The position numbers and the translations under genes are program-made. The notes under the pieces are model-generated. The model did no database searches and was not told the origin of the DNA. It saw nothing but the letters and a program-made list of their open reading frames with translations. 59,588 nt of DNA from Mesorhizobium sp. LSJC280B00. Lineage in GTDB: Bacteria > Pseudomonadota > Alphaproteobacteria > Rhizobiales > Rhizobiaceae. Where the stretch lies: NCBI RefSeq assembly GCF_000502835.1, contig NZ_AYVL01000003.1, positions 80,248-139,835 on the forward strand, written 5' to 3'. Shown one piece after another: positions 36,506-45,870 of the stretch. Position 1 is the stretch's first letter; the number at the start of each line of letters is the position of its first letter.

Positions 36506-38971
36506 ATGGCTGTGCGAGGCCGTGGTGCGGGCGAGGGCGAGGACGTTGGCAGCGGCGTCAGCGAACGCTTGCTGTTTGCCGCACCCCCGCCTGTCCTGCC
36601 GGCACCGGCATTGCTACCCGCTCCGCGCTTCGATGCTCCGTCGCTGCCGGCCAGCGACCCAGCAACGGTTCTCGTGCCCGCGGGCGAGCCCATCGTACGC
36701 CTGCCCAGGCGTTTCCGCCTCCCGTCACCGTCCCGTATCCGCAACAGCGTAACCTCGGCAGCCGGCCTGGAACTCGACCGCGGCATCGCCTTCCTGCTGG
36801 TGCCGGTGTTCCTCGCATGCGGGGTGGTCGTATATTTCGGGCTGTCGGTGGAGCCGGCCTTTCCACAGCCGATCGCAATCGCGCTCCTCGCGGCCCTTTG
36901 TGCCGTCGTCTCGCGGTCATGGCCCAGGACGCGCCTGTGCTTCATGGTGGCGCTGCTCTGCGCGCTTGGCGTACTTGCCGCCAAGTTCGAGACATGGCGT
37001 GTCGGAACGCATATGCTCGGTTCCGAAATCTCGACGCGGCTGACGGGTCGCGTCGTATCGTACGAGCCCATGGCGAGCGGCCGCATCAGGCTGACAATCG
37101 ATGTGACCTCAACCGCCAGGCCGACACTGCGCTACATGCCGGAACGGGTCCGCGTTTCGGCGATGAAGATACCGGCTGAGCTGACCGCCGGTTCCGAGAT
37201 CACCGGCTATGTGCGGCTGCTGCCGCCGACCGGCCCGGTGCGGCCCGACAGCTATGATTTCTCCTTCGACAGCTATTTCGCCGGTATCGGCGGCAGCGGC
37301 TTTTTTCTCGGCAATCCGAAAGTCGTGTCGTCGGGCAGCATGCCGCTTGGCGCGCAGCTTTCTTCCGCGATCGAAGACGCGCGCGAATCTATCGCCGACC
37401 ATATCCGCAGCCGCATCGGCGGTGCCGAGGGCGAGATTGCTGCTGCGCTGATCGTCGGCGTGCGCGCCGGCATTCCCGAGGAGATCAACGAAGCGATGCG
37501 GCGCACCGGCATCTACCACATCATCTCCATCTCGGGGCTGCATATGGCGTTGGTCGCCGGCACCATCATGGCGCTGCTGCGGGGTGCCTTTGCGCTGTTT
37601 CCCGATTTCTCATCGCGACGGCCGGTCAAGAAATATGCCGCGGCCGCCGCGCTTTTTTCGATTGCGGCCTACCTCGTCTTTTCCGGCATTGTCGTGGCGG
37701 CCGAACGCAGCTTCATCATGCTGGCGGTGATGCTTATCGCCGTGCTGTTCGACCGGGCCGCGCTCACCATGCGCAACCTGGCGATCTCGGCCATCGCGGT
37801 CATCCTGGTGTCGCCGCACGAGGTGGTCGGTCCGAGTTTCCAGATGTCCTTCGCCGCGACGGCGGCCCTTGTCGGCGCCTATGCAGGCTGGTCCGATTAC
37901 CGCGCCGGCAGGGCCACCACGCCGCTGCCGCGGCTGTCGCCGCTACGCTTTGCCACTCGAAAGGTCCTGCTGGGCATGTGCGGTCTGGCGATGACCTCGA
38001 TCATTGCAGGGAGCGCCACGGCGCTTTTCGCCATATGGCATTTCCAGCGCGTGGCGCCGCTCAGCCTGTTCGCCAATCTGGCCATCATGCCCATCGTCTC
38101 ACTGGTCGTCATGCCCTTCGCCGTTCTCAGCGCGCTGGCGATGCCGTTCGGTGCGGATGGCCCTTTCCTCTATGTCATGGGCAAGGGGCTGACGGCGATG
38201 ATCGCCCTGTCCGGGTGGATCTCGGAGCGCTCGCCGATCGATGCGGTCGGGCTGATTTCGCTGAGATCCGTCCTTCTGGTGACGATCGCCCTCGTCATTG
38301 CCAGCATGGCGACGACCTGGTTGCGGCTGGCGGCACTTCCTTTTGCGCTCGCCGGCTTGCTGACGACAACGCAGACACGCATACCCGACGTATTGGTCTC
38401 GGAGGACGCACGGCTGGTCGCGCTGCCGATCGGCAGCGGTGAACTCGCGGTCAACCGGGCGCGCCCGAATGAGTTCACCATCGACAACTGGAAACGCGCG
38501 CTCACATCAGAGGCTATCGTCGCGCCGGAAACACCTGGAAAGAACGACCCGCAATTCGACATTGCCGATCCGGCCGACCTACCGCCGGGCATGCCGTTCA
38601 TTTGCACGGACGGCCTCTGCCTTGCCAGGCATCCATCCGGCGCGATCATCGCGCAAGCCAAGGACCGCGATACTGCGCGGCCAGCCTGCGCCTTTGCCAG
38701 CTTGATCGTCATCGACGACGCCACCGCCCATAACCCCTGCTACCACGACCGGCTGGTCCTCGTCGTCACCAAACGGCAACTGGCGCGCGCGGGAAGTGCC
38801 GCCGTCTACTTCGATCCACAAGCGGCAACGCGCGCCGAAATCCGTTTCGCGGTCGAAAAATCATACCGGCCCTGGCACGTGCAGCGGAAATTTTCACGCG
38901 CGGCACGGGGCCTGCCGCCATACCGCAGGGCCGACAACCCCAAAGCCGGCGCCAAGGGCGGAGCTCAGTAG
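36506..38971 (+). CDS. comEC: ComEC/Rec2 family DNA-uptake membrane protein
   Basis: ComEC forms the inner-membrane channel for single-stranded DNA in natural transformation. The 821-residue protein has hydrophobic segments from about residue 85, a DUF4131-like region, and the competence core with [13 protein letters not shown] near 345-357 and multiple helices to about 640. The C-terminal region after 660 is short and lacks an obvious metallo-beta-lactamase HxHxDH motif. Thus it is the shorter form common in rhizobia. Its last 7 bases overlap the convergent lexA gene. No other competence genes are nearby. Confidence 0.9.
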   Translation: MAVRGRGAGEGEDVGSGVSERLLFAAPPPVLPAPALLPAPRFDAPSLPASDPATVLVPAGEPIVRLPRRFRLPSPSRIRNSVTSAAGLELDRGIAFLLVPVFLACGVVVYFGLSVEPAFPQPIAIALLAALCAVVSRSWPRTRLCFMVALLCALGVLAAKFETWRVGTHMLGSEISTRLTGRVVSYEPMASGRIRLTIDVTSTARPTLRYMPERVRVSAMKIPAELTAGSEITGYVRLLPPTGPVRPDSYDFSFDSYFAGIGGSGFFLGNPKVVSSGSMPLGAQLSSAIEDARESIADHIRSRIGGAEGEIAAALIVGVRAGIPEEINEAMRRTGIYHIISISGLHMALVAGTIMALLRGAFALFPDFSSRRPVKKYAAAAALFSIAAYLVFSGIVVAAERSFIMLAVMLIAVLFDRAALTMRNLAISAIAVILVSPHEVVGPSFQMSFAATAALVGAYAGWSDYRAGRATTPLPRLSPLRFATRKVLLGMCGLAMTSIIAGSATALFAIWHFQRVAPLSLFANLAIMPIVSLVVMPFAVLSALAMPFGADGPFLYVMGKGLTAMIALSGWISERSPIDAVGLISLRSVLLVTIALVIASMATTWLRLAALPFALAGLLTTTQTRIPDVLVSEDARLVALPIGSGELAVNRARPNEFTIDNWKRALTSEAIVAPETPGKNDPQFDIADPADLPPGMPFICTDGLCLARHPSGAIIAQAKDRDTARPACAFASLIVIDDATAHNPCYHDRLVLVVTKRQLARAGSAAVYFDPQAATRAEIRFAVEKSYRPWHVQRKFSRAARGLPPYRRADNPKAGAKGGAQ

Positions 38972-39699
38972 CGGCGGATCAGTCCGACGAGCTTGCCCTG
39001 CACCTTGACCCTGTCTGGTCCGAAGATGCGCGTCTCGTAGGCCGGATTGGCGGCTTCCAGGGCGATCGAGGCGCCCTTGCGGCGGAACCGCTTCAGCGTC
39101 GCTTCCTCCTCGTCGACCAGTGCCACCACGATCTCACCGGGGCTCGCCGTATCGGCATTGCGGATGATCACCGTGTCGCCGTCGAAAATGCCGGCCTCGA
39201 TCATCGAATCGCCTTTGACCTCGAGCGCATAATGCTCGCCGCCCATGATCATATCCGGCGGCACCGAAATCGAATGCGTCTGGTGCTGGATGGCGTCGAT
39301 CGGCACACCGGCGGCGATGCGGCCCATCACCGGGATCGAAACGGCGGCGACGACATCGTCGTCATTGCCGGCTGCAGGGACGCGCGACGATGTCGGCTTG
39401 CCCTGCCGAGGGGCGCCTTGCCCAAGACTACCCTGGATGACACTCGGCGAGAACTTGCGTGCCGCATTGAGGCCGGGGGCGATCGAGTCAGGCAGGCGCA
39501 GCACCTCCAGCGCACGGGCCCGGTTGGGCAAACGGCGAATGAAGCCGCGCTCCTCCAGCGCCGTAATCAGCCGATGGATTCCCGATTTGGAAGCCAGGTC
39601 GAGCGCCTCCTTCATCTCGTCGAATGAGGGCGGAATACCGCTTTCCTTCAACCTTTCGTGGATGAACATAAGCAGTTCGTGTTGTTTGCGTGTCAGCAT
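38965..39699 (-). CDS. lexA: LexA repressor
   Basis: LexA represses SOS genes and self-cleaves on RecA activation. I start at the ATG at 39699 ([21 protein letters not shown]), giving 244 residues. The N-terminal winged helix covers about 1-65, the cleavage site is Ala130-Gly131 (GRIAAGVP), and the Ser-Lys dyad is Ser165 (GDSMIEAG) and Lys203 (ATLKRF). An extended linker at about 80-115 is typical of alphaproteobacterial LexA. A GTTC-N7-GTTC box 50 bp upstream indicates autoregulation. Confidence 0.97.
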   Translation of the reverse strand: MLTRKQHELLMFIHERLKESGIPPSFDEMKEALDLASKSGIHRLITALEERGFIRRLPNRARALEVLRLPDSIAPGLNAARKFSPSVIQGSLGQGAPRQGKPTSSRVPAAGNDDDVVAAVSIPVMGRIAAGVPIDAIQHQTHSISVPPDMIMGGEHYALEVKGDSMIEAGIFDGDTVIIRNADTASPGEIVVALVDEEEATLKRFRRKGASIALEAANPAYETRIFGPDRVKVQGKLVGLIRRY

Positions 39700-39748
39700 A
39701 GCGACCCCCAACAGAATCAGAAAAACAAACCCAGAACAAACACTATCT

Positions 39749-39763
39749 GTTCCAGTTGTGTTC
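39749..39763. promoter_or_regulatory. LexA-binding SOS box (GTTC-N7-GTTC)
   Basis: GTTC at 39749-39752 and GTTC at 39760-39763 are separated by seven bases. This is exactly the direct-repeat operator of alphaproteobacterial LexA, unlike the CTG-N10-CAG palindrome of enterics. It lies 50 bp upstream of the lexA start. An additional GAAC at 39734-39737 may contribute. Confidence 0.88.
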
Positions 39764-39880
39764 CGCAACTGTTTAAAGTTTAATGAATGCGTTAAGGCTT
39801 GGGAAACAAACCACGCCCCTACCGGAATGCCGCATTTTCACCGTCGCGAGCGTCATCCCCTTGATTCTGCTTTCGTTTGC

Positions 39881-39902
39881 GCCTTCTGGCTTCCCAGAAG
39901 GC
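39881..39902. other. Isolated perfect hairpin in the lexA-kynU gap
   Basis: GCCTTCTGG and CCAGAAGGC form a 9-bp perfect stem with a CTTC loop. No run of T follows on either side within a few bases, so it is not a standard terminator for either strand. Its role is unknown. Confidence 0.45.
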
Positions 39903-40147
39903 AGCACTGACATCGGCCGTCGGTCGGCAAAGGGCACGGAATTGAACCCGTATCGACTGCGCGGTTCGGTCAATGCACCGTGAACGAAACGAACTCAAAA
40001 CGCCAACCTCGGGTTAACTCCTGGTTTCCAGTCGCCTGGTCAGGCTGCTTCTCGCCGGTGGAGCCTTGCTGCGCGCAACCAGGTGATGGAAGAACAGTCG
40101 ATGCGTGTCCGGCGTTGCGTTGAATTTTTGGGGGGAGCAGGCACATC

Positions 40148-41395
40148 ATGACAGGAATTCCCGATCTCGCCGCCATAAAGGCGATGGATGCCGCAGATCC
40201 GCTGCGCGCGATGCGCGACCGCTTCGTGTTGCCGCAAGGAGTGATCTATCTCGACGGCAATTCGCTAGGAGCTGCTTCACGTGCCGCTTTCGATGAACTG
40301 CACAAGGCCGCGACCGAAGAATGGTCGCATGATCTCATCCGCGCATGGAACACGGCCGGCTGGTTCAACATGCCGCTTGAACTTGGCGACCAGCTCGGGC
40401 GCCTGATCGGTGCCGCGGCCGGCCAGACGGTGGTCTGCGACACGACATCGGTCAACATCTACAAGCTGCTGCACGCCGCCATGGCCATGCGACCGGAGCG
40501 GCAGGTCATCGTCGCCGAGGGCGATAGTTTTCCGACGGACCTCTACATGGCTGAGGGTGTGGTTTCGACGCGAAAAGATACGCTGCTGCGCCTCTCGGGG
40601 ATCGACGCGCCGACCATCGAAGAGCTGATCGACGAACGCACCGCCGTGGTGCTGGTCAACCACGTCAACTACAAGTCGGGCGAACTGCGCGACATGCCGG
40701 CGCTGACGCGCAGGGCTCAGGAAGCCGGGGCGATGATCGTCTGGGATCTCTGCCACACCGCCGGCGCGATGTCAGTCGAGCTCGACAAGGCAAACGCCGA
40801 TTTTGCCGTTGGCTGCACCTACAAATATCTGAATGGCGGCCCGGGCGCGCCTGCCTTCATCTATGCGGCTGAGCGGCATCTTTCCGACATCCAGCAGCCG
40901 CTCACCGGCTGGTGGGGCCATGCACGGCCCTTCGCCTTCGAGCCAGGCTATGCGGCCGGCACCGGCATCCGCCGGTTTCTGTGCGGCACCCAGCCGGTCC
41001 TGTCGATGCGCACGCTGAAGGGCGCGCTCGACATCTGGAACGATGTCGACATGACGGCGGTGCGCAAGAAGAGCATCGCGCTGGCGGATCTGTTCATTGA
41101 GCTTGTCGAGGCAAAGTGCGGCACTTACGGGCTCACGCTCGAGAGCACGCGCGATGGGGAAAAACGCGGCAGCCAGATTTCATTCATGCATGAGCATGGC
41201 TACCAGATCATGCGCGCGCTGATCGAACGTGGCGTGATCGGCGATTTTCGCGCGCCATCGACCATGCGCTTCGGCTTTACGCCGCTCTATGTCGGCTATG
41301 CCGATGTCTGGCAGGCCGTCGAAGTGCTTGAGGACATCCTGCGCACCGGTGCGTGGAAGGAAGCGCGCTTCGCCATCAAGGCGGCTGTCACTTGA
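40148..41395 (+). CDS. kynU: Kynureninase
   Basis: KynU is a PLP enzyme that cleaves kynurenine to anthranilate and alanine. The 415-residue protein shows YLDGNSLGA near 34-42, WDLCHTAGAMSVEL near 199-212 with the PLP-contacting Asp, and the Schiff-base Lys226 in CTYKYLNGGPGAPAF. A strong GGGGGGAG precedes the ATG. The next gene encodes a formamidase of the same pathway, 95 bp downstream. Tryptophan 2,3-dioxygenase is not in the window. Confidence 0.95.
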   Translation: MTGIPDLAAIKAMDAADPLRAMRDRFVLPQGVIYLDGNSLGAASRAAFDELHKAATEEWSHDLIRAWNTAGWFNMPLELGDQLGRLIGAAAGQTVVCDTTSVNIYKLLHAAMAMRPERQVIVAEGDSFPTDLYMAEGVVSTRKDTLLRLSGIDAPTIEELIDERTAVVLVNHVNYKSGELRDMPALTRRAQEAGAMIVWDLCHTAGAMSVELDKANADFAVGCTYKYLNGGPGAPAFIYAAERHLSDIQQPLTGWWGHARPFAFEPGYAAGTGIRRFLCGTQPVLSMRTLKGALDIWNDVDMTAVRKKSIALADLFIELVEAKCGTYGLTLESTRDGEKRGSQISFMHEHGYQIMRALIERGVIGDFRAPSTMRFGFTPLYVGYADVWQAVEVLEDILRTGAWKEARFAIKAAVT

Positions 41396-41490
41396 GATTG
41401 ATGCGAGAGCTGGAATCGTGAGGCTGGCGACGACGCGCCGCGCGATGCTCACGGCTACGTTGCAAGGCCATATGCCAGGGAGGGCGCAGG

Positions 41491-42321
41491 GTGTTCGAAC
41501 GTCACATTGCCGATTGGGACAACGCCTATGCCAACGGCGCCAACGTAGCCGGCAGCGATCGCTGGCCGGCGGCCTGGATCGAGCCCGCGCGGGTTTTCCG
41601 CGACGTGCTTTCGACCGAGGGCAGGGCGCGGCTCGACATGGCCTATGGCGACAACCCACGCAACCGGCTCGATCTTTTCCTGCCGGCCATCAAGCCCAAG
41701 GGACTCGTGGTGTTCGTTCATGGCGGCTACTGGATGGCATTCGACAAAAATTTCTGGTCGCATCTTGCCACTGGCCCTGTTGATCGCGGCTATGCGGTGG
41801 CGATGCCGTCCTACACGCTCTGTCCGCAGATACGCATTGGCGGCATCGTCAAGGAAGTCGGCGCGGCGATCGGCAAGGCGGCGGCGATGGTCCCAGGGCC
41901 GCTGATGCTGACCGGACACTCGGCCGGCGGCCATCTTGTTAGCCGGATGGTTACGGCGACGACGCCGCTGGCGCCCGAAGTGGTCCGGCGCGTTCGTCAC
42001 GTGGTGTCGATCTCGGGGGTGCATGATTTGCGCCCGATCATGCGCACCGGCATGAACGAGACGATCGCGATCGATGAGGCCGAGGCGCAGGCCGAAAGCC
42101 CGGTGCTGCTGCGCCCGATGGACAAGGCCCGCCTGACCTGCTGGGCCGGCGGCGGCGAGCGCGCCGAATTCCTGCGTCAGAGCGCGTTGCTGGCCAACAT
42201 CTGGATCGGCCTGGGTACCGCGACCAGCTCGGTGGTGGAACCTGACCGGCATCATTTCAACATCATCGACGGTTTGGCCGATCCAGACCATCCGCTGACC
42301 CGGACCTTGATTTCGGAGTGA
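41491..42321 (+). CDS. Kynurenine formamidase-type alpha/beta hydrolase
   Basis: The likely reaction is hydrolysis of N-formylkynurenine to kynurenine. The 276-residue alpha/beta hydrolase has the oxyanion-hole motif HGGYW at 77-81, characteristic of animal and yeast type kynurenine formamidases, and the nucleophile elbow GHSAGGH with Ser144. A late DRHHFN segment near 250 supplies the catalytic His. It starts with GTG after GGAGGG. This is not the cyclase-fold KynB common in bacteria. Placement after kynU supports the role. A generic carboxylesterase is the alternative. Confidence 0.82.
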   Translation: MFERHIADWDNAYANGANVAGSDRWPAAWIEPARVFRDVLSTEGRARLDMAYGDNPRNRLDLFLPAIKPKGLVVFVHGGYWMAFDKNFWSHLATGPVDRGYAVAMPSYTLCPQIRIGGIVKEVGAAIGKAAAMVPGPLMLTGHSAGGHLVSRMVTATTPLAPEVVRRVRHVVSISGVHDLRPIMRTGMNETIAIDEAEAQAESPVLLRPMDKARLTCWAGGGERAEFLRQSALLANIWIGLGTATSSVVEPDRHHFNIIDGLADPDHPLTRTLISE

Positions 42322-42328
42322 GGCAGGT

Positions 42329-43534
42329 TCAGCGTAGCATCAGCACGTCGCAGGGGGAGCCCGCCGCCGCGGCAGGAGCGAACGGCGCGCGAACGATCAG
42401 CCCGTCGGCATCGGCCAGCATTTTCAGCATCGAGGAGTCCTGGATGCCGAACGGCGTCGCCACGAGCGCGCCGGCGTTGGTGCTGACAACAGCCCGCACA
42501 TAATCCTGCCTGAGATCATTGGCCGGCATGGCGGTACCGAGCCGCGCCCGACGCATATCCTGCTGAAAGGCGCGGCCGCCGAGCTGCGCCAGCAACGGCT
42601 TCAGGAAGAGCTGGGTGCAGACCAGGCTTGCCACCGGATTGCCGGGCAGGCCGATGCAGCGGATGTCGCCCAGCCGCCCGAACATCAGCGGCTTGCCGGG
42701 CCGCATGGCGATCTTCCAGAAATCGAGAGCCATGCCTTCCCCGGTCAGCACGTCATGAACGAGGTCGTGGTCTCCGACCGAGGCACCACCCAGCGTGACG
42801 ATGACGTTCGCGCCCGCCTTCACCGCCTTTGTCACCAGCGCAGCGATCGCCTCCTTGCGGTCCGGCGCAATGCCGAGATCGAGCGCGCGCGCGCCGACCG
42901 ACTGTGCGGCGGCGGCGACGCCATAGGCGTTTGACGAGATGATCTGGTCGGGGCCAAGCTCACTGCCCGGCGGCAGCAATTCGTCGCCGGTGGCGATGAT
43001 GGCGACCAGCGGCCGCTTGACCACGCCGACCTTGGGGTGGTTGGCCGATGCCGCCAGCGACAAGGCCGCCGGATCGAGCAGGCGGCCCTCGCCCAGCAGG
43101 ACGTCGTCCTTGGCGAAATCGAGCCCGAGGCGGCGGATGTTGCGCCCCTGCACCGTCGGCTCCGTCACTTCGACGCTGCCGCCGCCGTGGTCGCGGACGT
43201 TCTCCTGGATGACGATGGTGTCGGCGCCTTCGGGAAGCGGCGCGCCGGTAAAGATGCGTACGGCTTGCCCTTGCTGCACCACCCCGGCAAAGCCGCGTCC
43301 GGCTGGCGCCATGCCGACCACCGAAAGCTTTGCTGGTATGGACGCGATATCGGCGGCCCGCACGGCATAGCCGTCCATGGCGGAGGCATTGAACGGCGGC
43401 TGGGTGCGGAGCGCCACGACCGGCTCCGCCAACACGCGGTCTGCGGCATCCAGCAGTGCGACGCGTTCACCCGGCAGCGCTGCTGCGCCATCCAGCAGGC
43501 GCTCGAGCGCCTCGGCAACGGGGACCAGCGCCAT
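42329..43534 (-). CDS. moeA: Molybdopterin molybdenumtransferase
   Basis: MoeA inserts molybdate into adenylylated molybdopterin. The 401-residue protein shows PPFNASAMDGYAV near 46-58, the VIVTLGGASVGDHDLV segment near 240-260, PGKPLMFG and GLPGNPVASLV near 300-325, all family hallmarks. Its ATG overlaps the moaC stop by one base (TAATG). It is the last gene of the ppiD-trpD-trpC-moaC-moeA block and ends 7 bp from the convergent formamidase gene. Confidence 0.96.
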   Translation of the reverse strand: MALVPVAEALERLLDGAAALPGERVALLDAADRVLAEPVVALRTQPPFNASAMDGYAVRAADIASIPAKLSVVGMAPAGRGFAGVVQQGQAVRIFTGAPLPEGADTIVIQENVRDHGGGSVEVTEPTVQGRNIRRLGLDFAKDDVLLGEGRLLDPAALSLAASANHPKVGVVKRPLVAIIATGDELLPPGSELGPDQIISSNAYGVAAAAQSVGARALDLGIAPDRKEAIAALVTKAVKAGANVIVTLGGASVGDHDLVHDVLTGEGMALDFWKIAMRPGKPLMFGRLGDIRCIGLPGNPVASLVCTQLFLKPLLAQLGGRAFQQDMRRARLGTAMPANDLRQDYVRAVVSTNAGALVATPFGIQDSSMLKMLADADGLIVRAPFAPAAAAGSPCDVLMLR

Positions 43535-44040
43535 TATCGGCCGGCCCCGGTGGTCCGATCTCCGGTGACCTTATAGTCGCCGGATTTGCCGCCGGTCTTT
43601 TCAACCAGCCTGATGCCGGAGATGACCATGGCGCGGTCGACCGCCTTGGCCATGTCGTAGATGGTCAGGCAAGCGACCGAGACGGCACTCAGAGCCTCCA
43701 TCTCAACGCCGGTCTTGCCGGTGACGCGGGTCAATGCTGTCACCTTCAGGCCGGGCAGCGCGGCGTCCGCCTCGATATCGACAGATATCCTGGTCAGCAG
43801 CAGCGGATGGCAAAGCGGGATCAGTTCATGCGTCTTCTTGGCCGCCATGATGCCGGCAATGCGCGCGGTGCCCAGCACGTCGCCCTTCTTGGCGTCGCCG
43901 GCGAGGATCATGTCCAGCGTCTCGGGCCGCATCGCGACAAAACCTTCTGCGACTGCCGTGCGCACCGTCTCAGCCTTGTCGCCGACATCGACCATGTTGG
44001 CTTCGCCCTGCGCGCCAAGATGGGTGAGGGCGGCCGCCAT
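43534..44040 (-). CDS. moaC: Cyclic pyranopterin monophosphate synthase
   Basis: MoaC, with MoaA, converts GTP-derived intermediate to cyclic pyranopterin monophosphate in molybdenum cofactor synthesis. I start at the ATG at 44040 ([22 protein letters not shown]), giving 168 residues. [10 protein letters not shown] near 78-87 and [25 protein letters not shown] split around residues 115-140 are diagnostic. It begins 2 bp after the trpC stop and overlaps moeA by one base. Confidence 0.96.
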   Translation of the reverse strand: MAAALTHLGAQGEANMVDVGDKAETVRTAVAEGFVAMRPETLDMILAGDAKKGDVLGTARIAGIMAAKKTHELIPLCHPLLLTRISVDIEADAALPGLKVTALTRVTGKTGVEMEALSAVSVACLTIYDMAKAVDRAMVISGIRLVEKTGGKSGDYKVTGDRTTGAGR

Positions 44041-44042
44041 CC

Positions 44043-44855
44043 TCAAACGGCCTCTGCCGGCGCCTTGCCCGTCAACAGCAGGCGCGTTGCCGCGGCCACG
44101 TCCTGCTGGCGCATCAGGCTCTCGCCGACCAGGAAAGTCGCAATGCCGCTCTGCTCCAGCCGGCGGCAATCGTCGTGCGAAAAGATACCGCTCTCGCTGA
44201 CCAGATGGCGGTCGGCCGGCACCATCGCTACCAGCCGCTCCGAGGTCTGTAGGCTGGTTTCGAAGGTCCGGAGATTGCGGTTGTTGATTCCGATCAGCCG
44301 CGACGACAGCTGCAGCGCGCGTTCCATTTCAGCCTCGTCATGCACTTCGACCAGCGCGTCCATGCCGAGCCCGAACGCTGTCGCTTCGAGTTCTCTTGCC
44401 AACGCGTCGTCGACGCTGGCCATGATGATCAGGATGGCATCGGCGCCCCATGCCCTGGCCTCGTAGACCTGATAGGGGTCGAACAGGAAATCCTTGCGCA
44501 ATGCAGGCAGCTCGACGGCAGCGCGCGCAGTGGTGAGGAATTCGGGCGCGCCTTGGAAGGAGGGTGCGTCGGTCAGCACCGAAAGGCAGACGGCACCGCC
44601 CTTCGCATAGGCACTGGCCAGCGTCGGCGGATCGAAATCGGCGCGGATCAGGCCTTTGGATGGGCTAGCCTTCTTGATTTCGGCAATCAGCGCGAACCTG
44701 CCGGATTTGCGCTTTGCTTCAAGGGCGGAAAGAAAGCCGCGCGGCGCGTCGGCATCAGTCGCCCGTGCCTTGATCTCGGCGAGCGGCACGCGCGCCTTGG
44801 CCGCCGTGATCTCGTCGCGCTTGTAAGCCTCGATCTTGCGCAGGATGTCGGACAT
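44043..44855 (-). CDS. trpC: Indole-3-glycerol phosphate synthase
   Basis: TrpC closes the indole ring from CdRP in tryptophan synthesis. The 270-residue TIM barrel shows [13 protein letters not shown] near 57-69 (catalytic Lys and Glu), [24 protein letters not shown] split near 118-138, [10 protein letters not shown] near 188-197 and LVSESGI near 218. It follows trpD by 4 bp and is not fused to trpF. trpG, trpE, trpF and trpAB are outside the window. Confidence 0.97.
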   Translation of the reverse strand: MSDILRKIEAYKRDEITAAKARVPLAEIKARATDADAPRGFLSALEAKRKSGRFALIAEIKKASPSKGLIRADFDPPTLASAYAKGGAVCLSVLTDAPSFQGAPEFLTTARAAVELPALRKDFLFDPYQVYEARAWGADAILIIMASVDDALARELEATAFGLGMDALVEVHDEAEMERALQLSSRLIGINNRNLRTFETSLQTSERLVAMVPADRHLVSESGIFSHDDCRRLEQSGIATFLVGESLMRQQDVAAATRLLLTGKAPAEAV

Positions 44856-44859
44856 GGTT

Positions 44860-45870
44860 TTAACCGTTCGAAATCTCGATCAGCCTATCGAGCACTTTCA
44901 GCGCGCGGCCGCTGTCGATGGCCTGCGCCGCCGTTACCATGCCGTCGGCAAGCGTCGTCGCTTTGCCGGCCACCACCAGCCCGGCGCCGGCATTCATCAG
45001 CACCGTATCGCGAAAGGCGCCGGCGGCGCCGCCCAGCATGTCGCGCAGTGCCTGGGCGTTGTGGGCGGCGTCGCCGCCGCGCAACTCGTCCTTGGTGTGA
45101 CGCGTCAGCCCGACTGCTTCCGGGGTCAGCGTAAAGCTGCGGATCTCGCCGCCGGCCAGTTCGGCGACAAGTGTCTCGCCGGTGGTGGTGATCTCGTCAT
45201 AGCCGTCGCCATGGACGATCCAGGCATGGTCGGCACCAAGTTCCTTCAACGTTTCTGCCACGGGCATGATCCATTCGGGCAGGAACACGCCGACCATCTG
45301 CCGTCTGACACTCGCCGGATTGGAAAGCGGGCCCAGCAGGTTGAAGATGGTGCGGGTTCCGAGCTCGACCCGGGTCGGGCCGACATGCTTCATCGCCGGG
45401 TGATGCGCCGGCGCGAACATGAAGCCGACGCCGGCCTCGTGGATGCAGCGGCCGATCGTCTCCGGAGGGATGTCGATCTTGACGCCCAATGCGATCAGCA
45501 CATCGGCGGCGCCGGTCAGCGAGGACAGTCCGCGATTGCCGTGCTTGGCGACGGGCACGCCGCTGCCGGCGATGACGAAAGCGGATGCGGTCGAAATGTT
45601 GACGCTGTGCGAATTGTCGCCGCCGGTGCCGACAATGTCGATGGCGCCCTCGGGGGCTTCGACACGTAGCATCTTGGCGCGCATGGTGGCGACGGCGCCG
45701 GCGATCTCGCTGACGGTCTCACCGCGCACGCGCAATGCCATCAAGAAGCCGCCGATCTGGCCGGGGGTAGCATCGCCCGACATGATAATGTCGAAGGCCT
45801 CGCGCGCCTCCTCGAAAGAAAGAGCGCTGCCGGCGGCGACCTTGGCGATGTGGATCTTCAGCGCGCTCAT
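44860..45870 (-). CDS. trpD: Anthranilate phosphoribosyltransferase
   Basis: TrpD joins anthranilate and PRPP. The 336-residue protein shows [22 protein letters not shown] split near 80-100, the PRPP-binding GTGGD loop at about 82-86, [17 protein letters not shown] near 108-124, and [18 protein letters not shown] ([14 protein letters not shown]). Its ATG overlaps the ppiD stop by four bases. Anthranilate from kynureninase, encoded nearby, could enter here. Confidence 0.97.
   Translation of the reverse strand: MSALKIHIAKVAAGSALSFEEAREAFDIIMSGDATPGQIGGFLMALRVRGETVSEIAGAVATMRAKMLRVEAPEGAIDIVGTGGDNSHSVNISTASAFVIAGSGVPVAKHGNRGLSSLTGAADVLIALGVKIDIPPETIGRCIHEAGVGFMFAPAHHPAMKHVGPTRVELGTRTIFNLLGPLSNPASVRRQMVGVFLPEWIMPVAETLKELGADHAWIVHGDGYDEITTTGETLVAELAGGEIRSFTLTPEAVGLTRHTKDELRGGDAAHNAQALRDMLGGAAGAFRDTVLMNAGAGLVVAGKATTLADGMVTAAQAIDSGRALKVLDRLIEISNG

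Larger units (their letters stand above)
39700..40147. other. 448-bp intergenic region between lexA and kynU
   Basis: This holds the lexA promoter and SOS box, a perfect hairpin GCCTTCTGG-CTTC-CCAGAAGGC at 39881-39902 without a T tract, and a reverse-strand T-arm-like segment near 39935-39960. The kynU ribosome-binding site is GGGGGGAGCAGG at about 40130-40141. Small open frames here show no family features and I do not call them genes. Most of the middle (about 39905-40100) shows nothing I can assign. Confidence 0.5.

Noticed and set aside
39930..39965. Reverse-strand GGTTCAATTCC segment resembling a tRNA or tmRNA T-arm
   Set aside because: The stem is only 4-5 bp around an 8-base loop, there is no CCA end, and no D-arm, anticodon arm or matching acceptor strand lies at the expected distance.
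39783..39983. A 66-codon open frame in the lexA-kynU gap
   Set aside because: It has no ribosome-binding site, no recognisable family and spans a perfect hairpin; it looks like chance.
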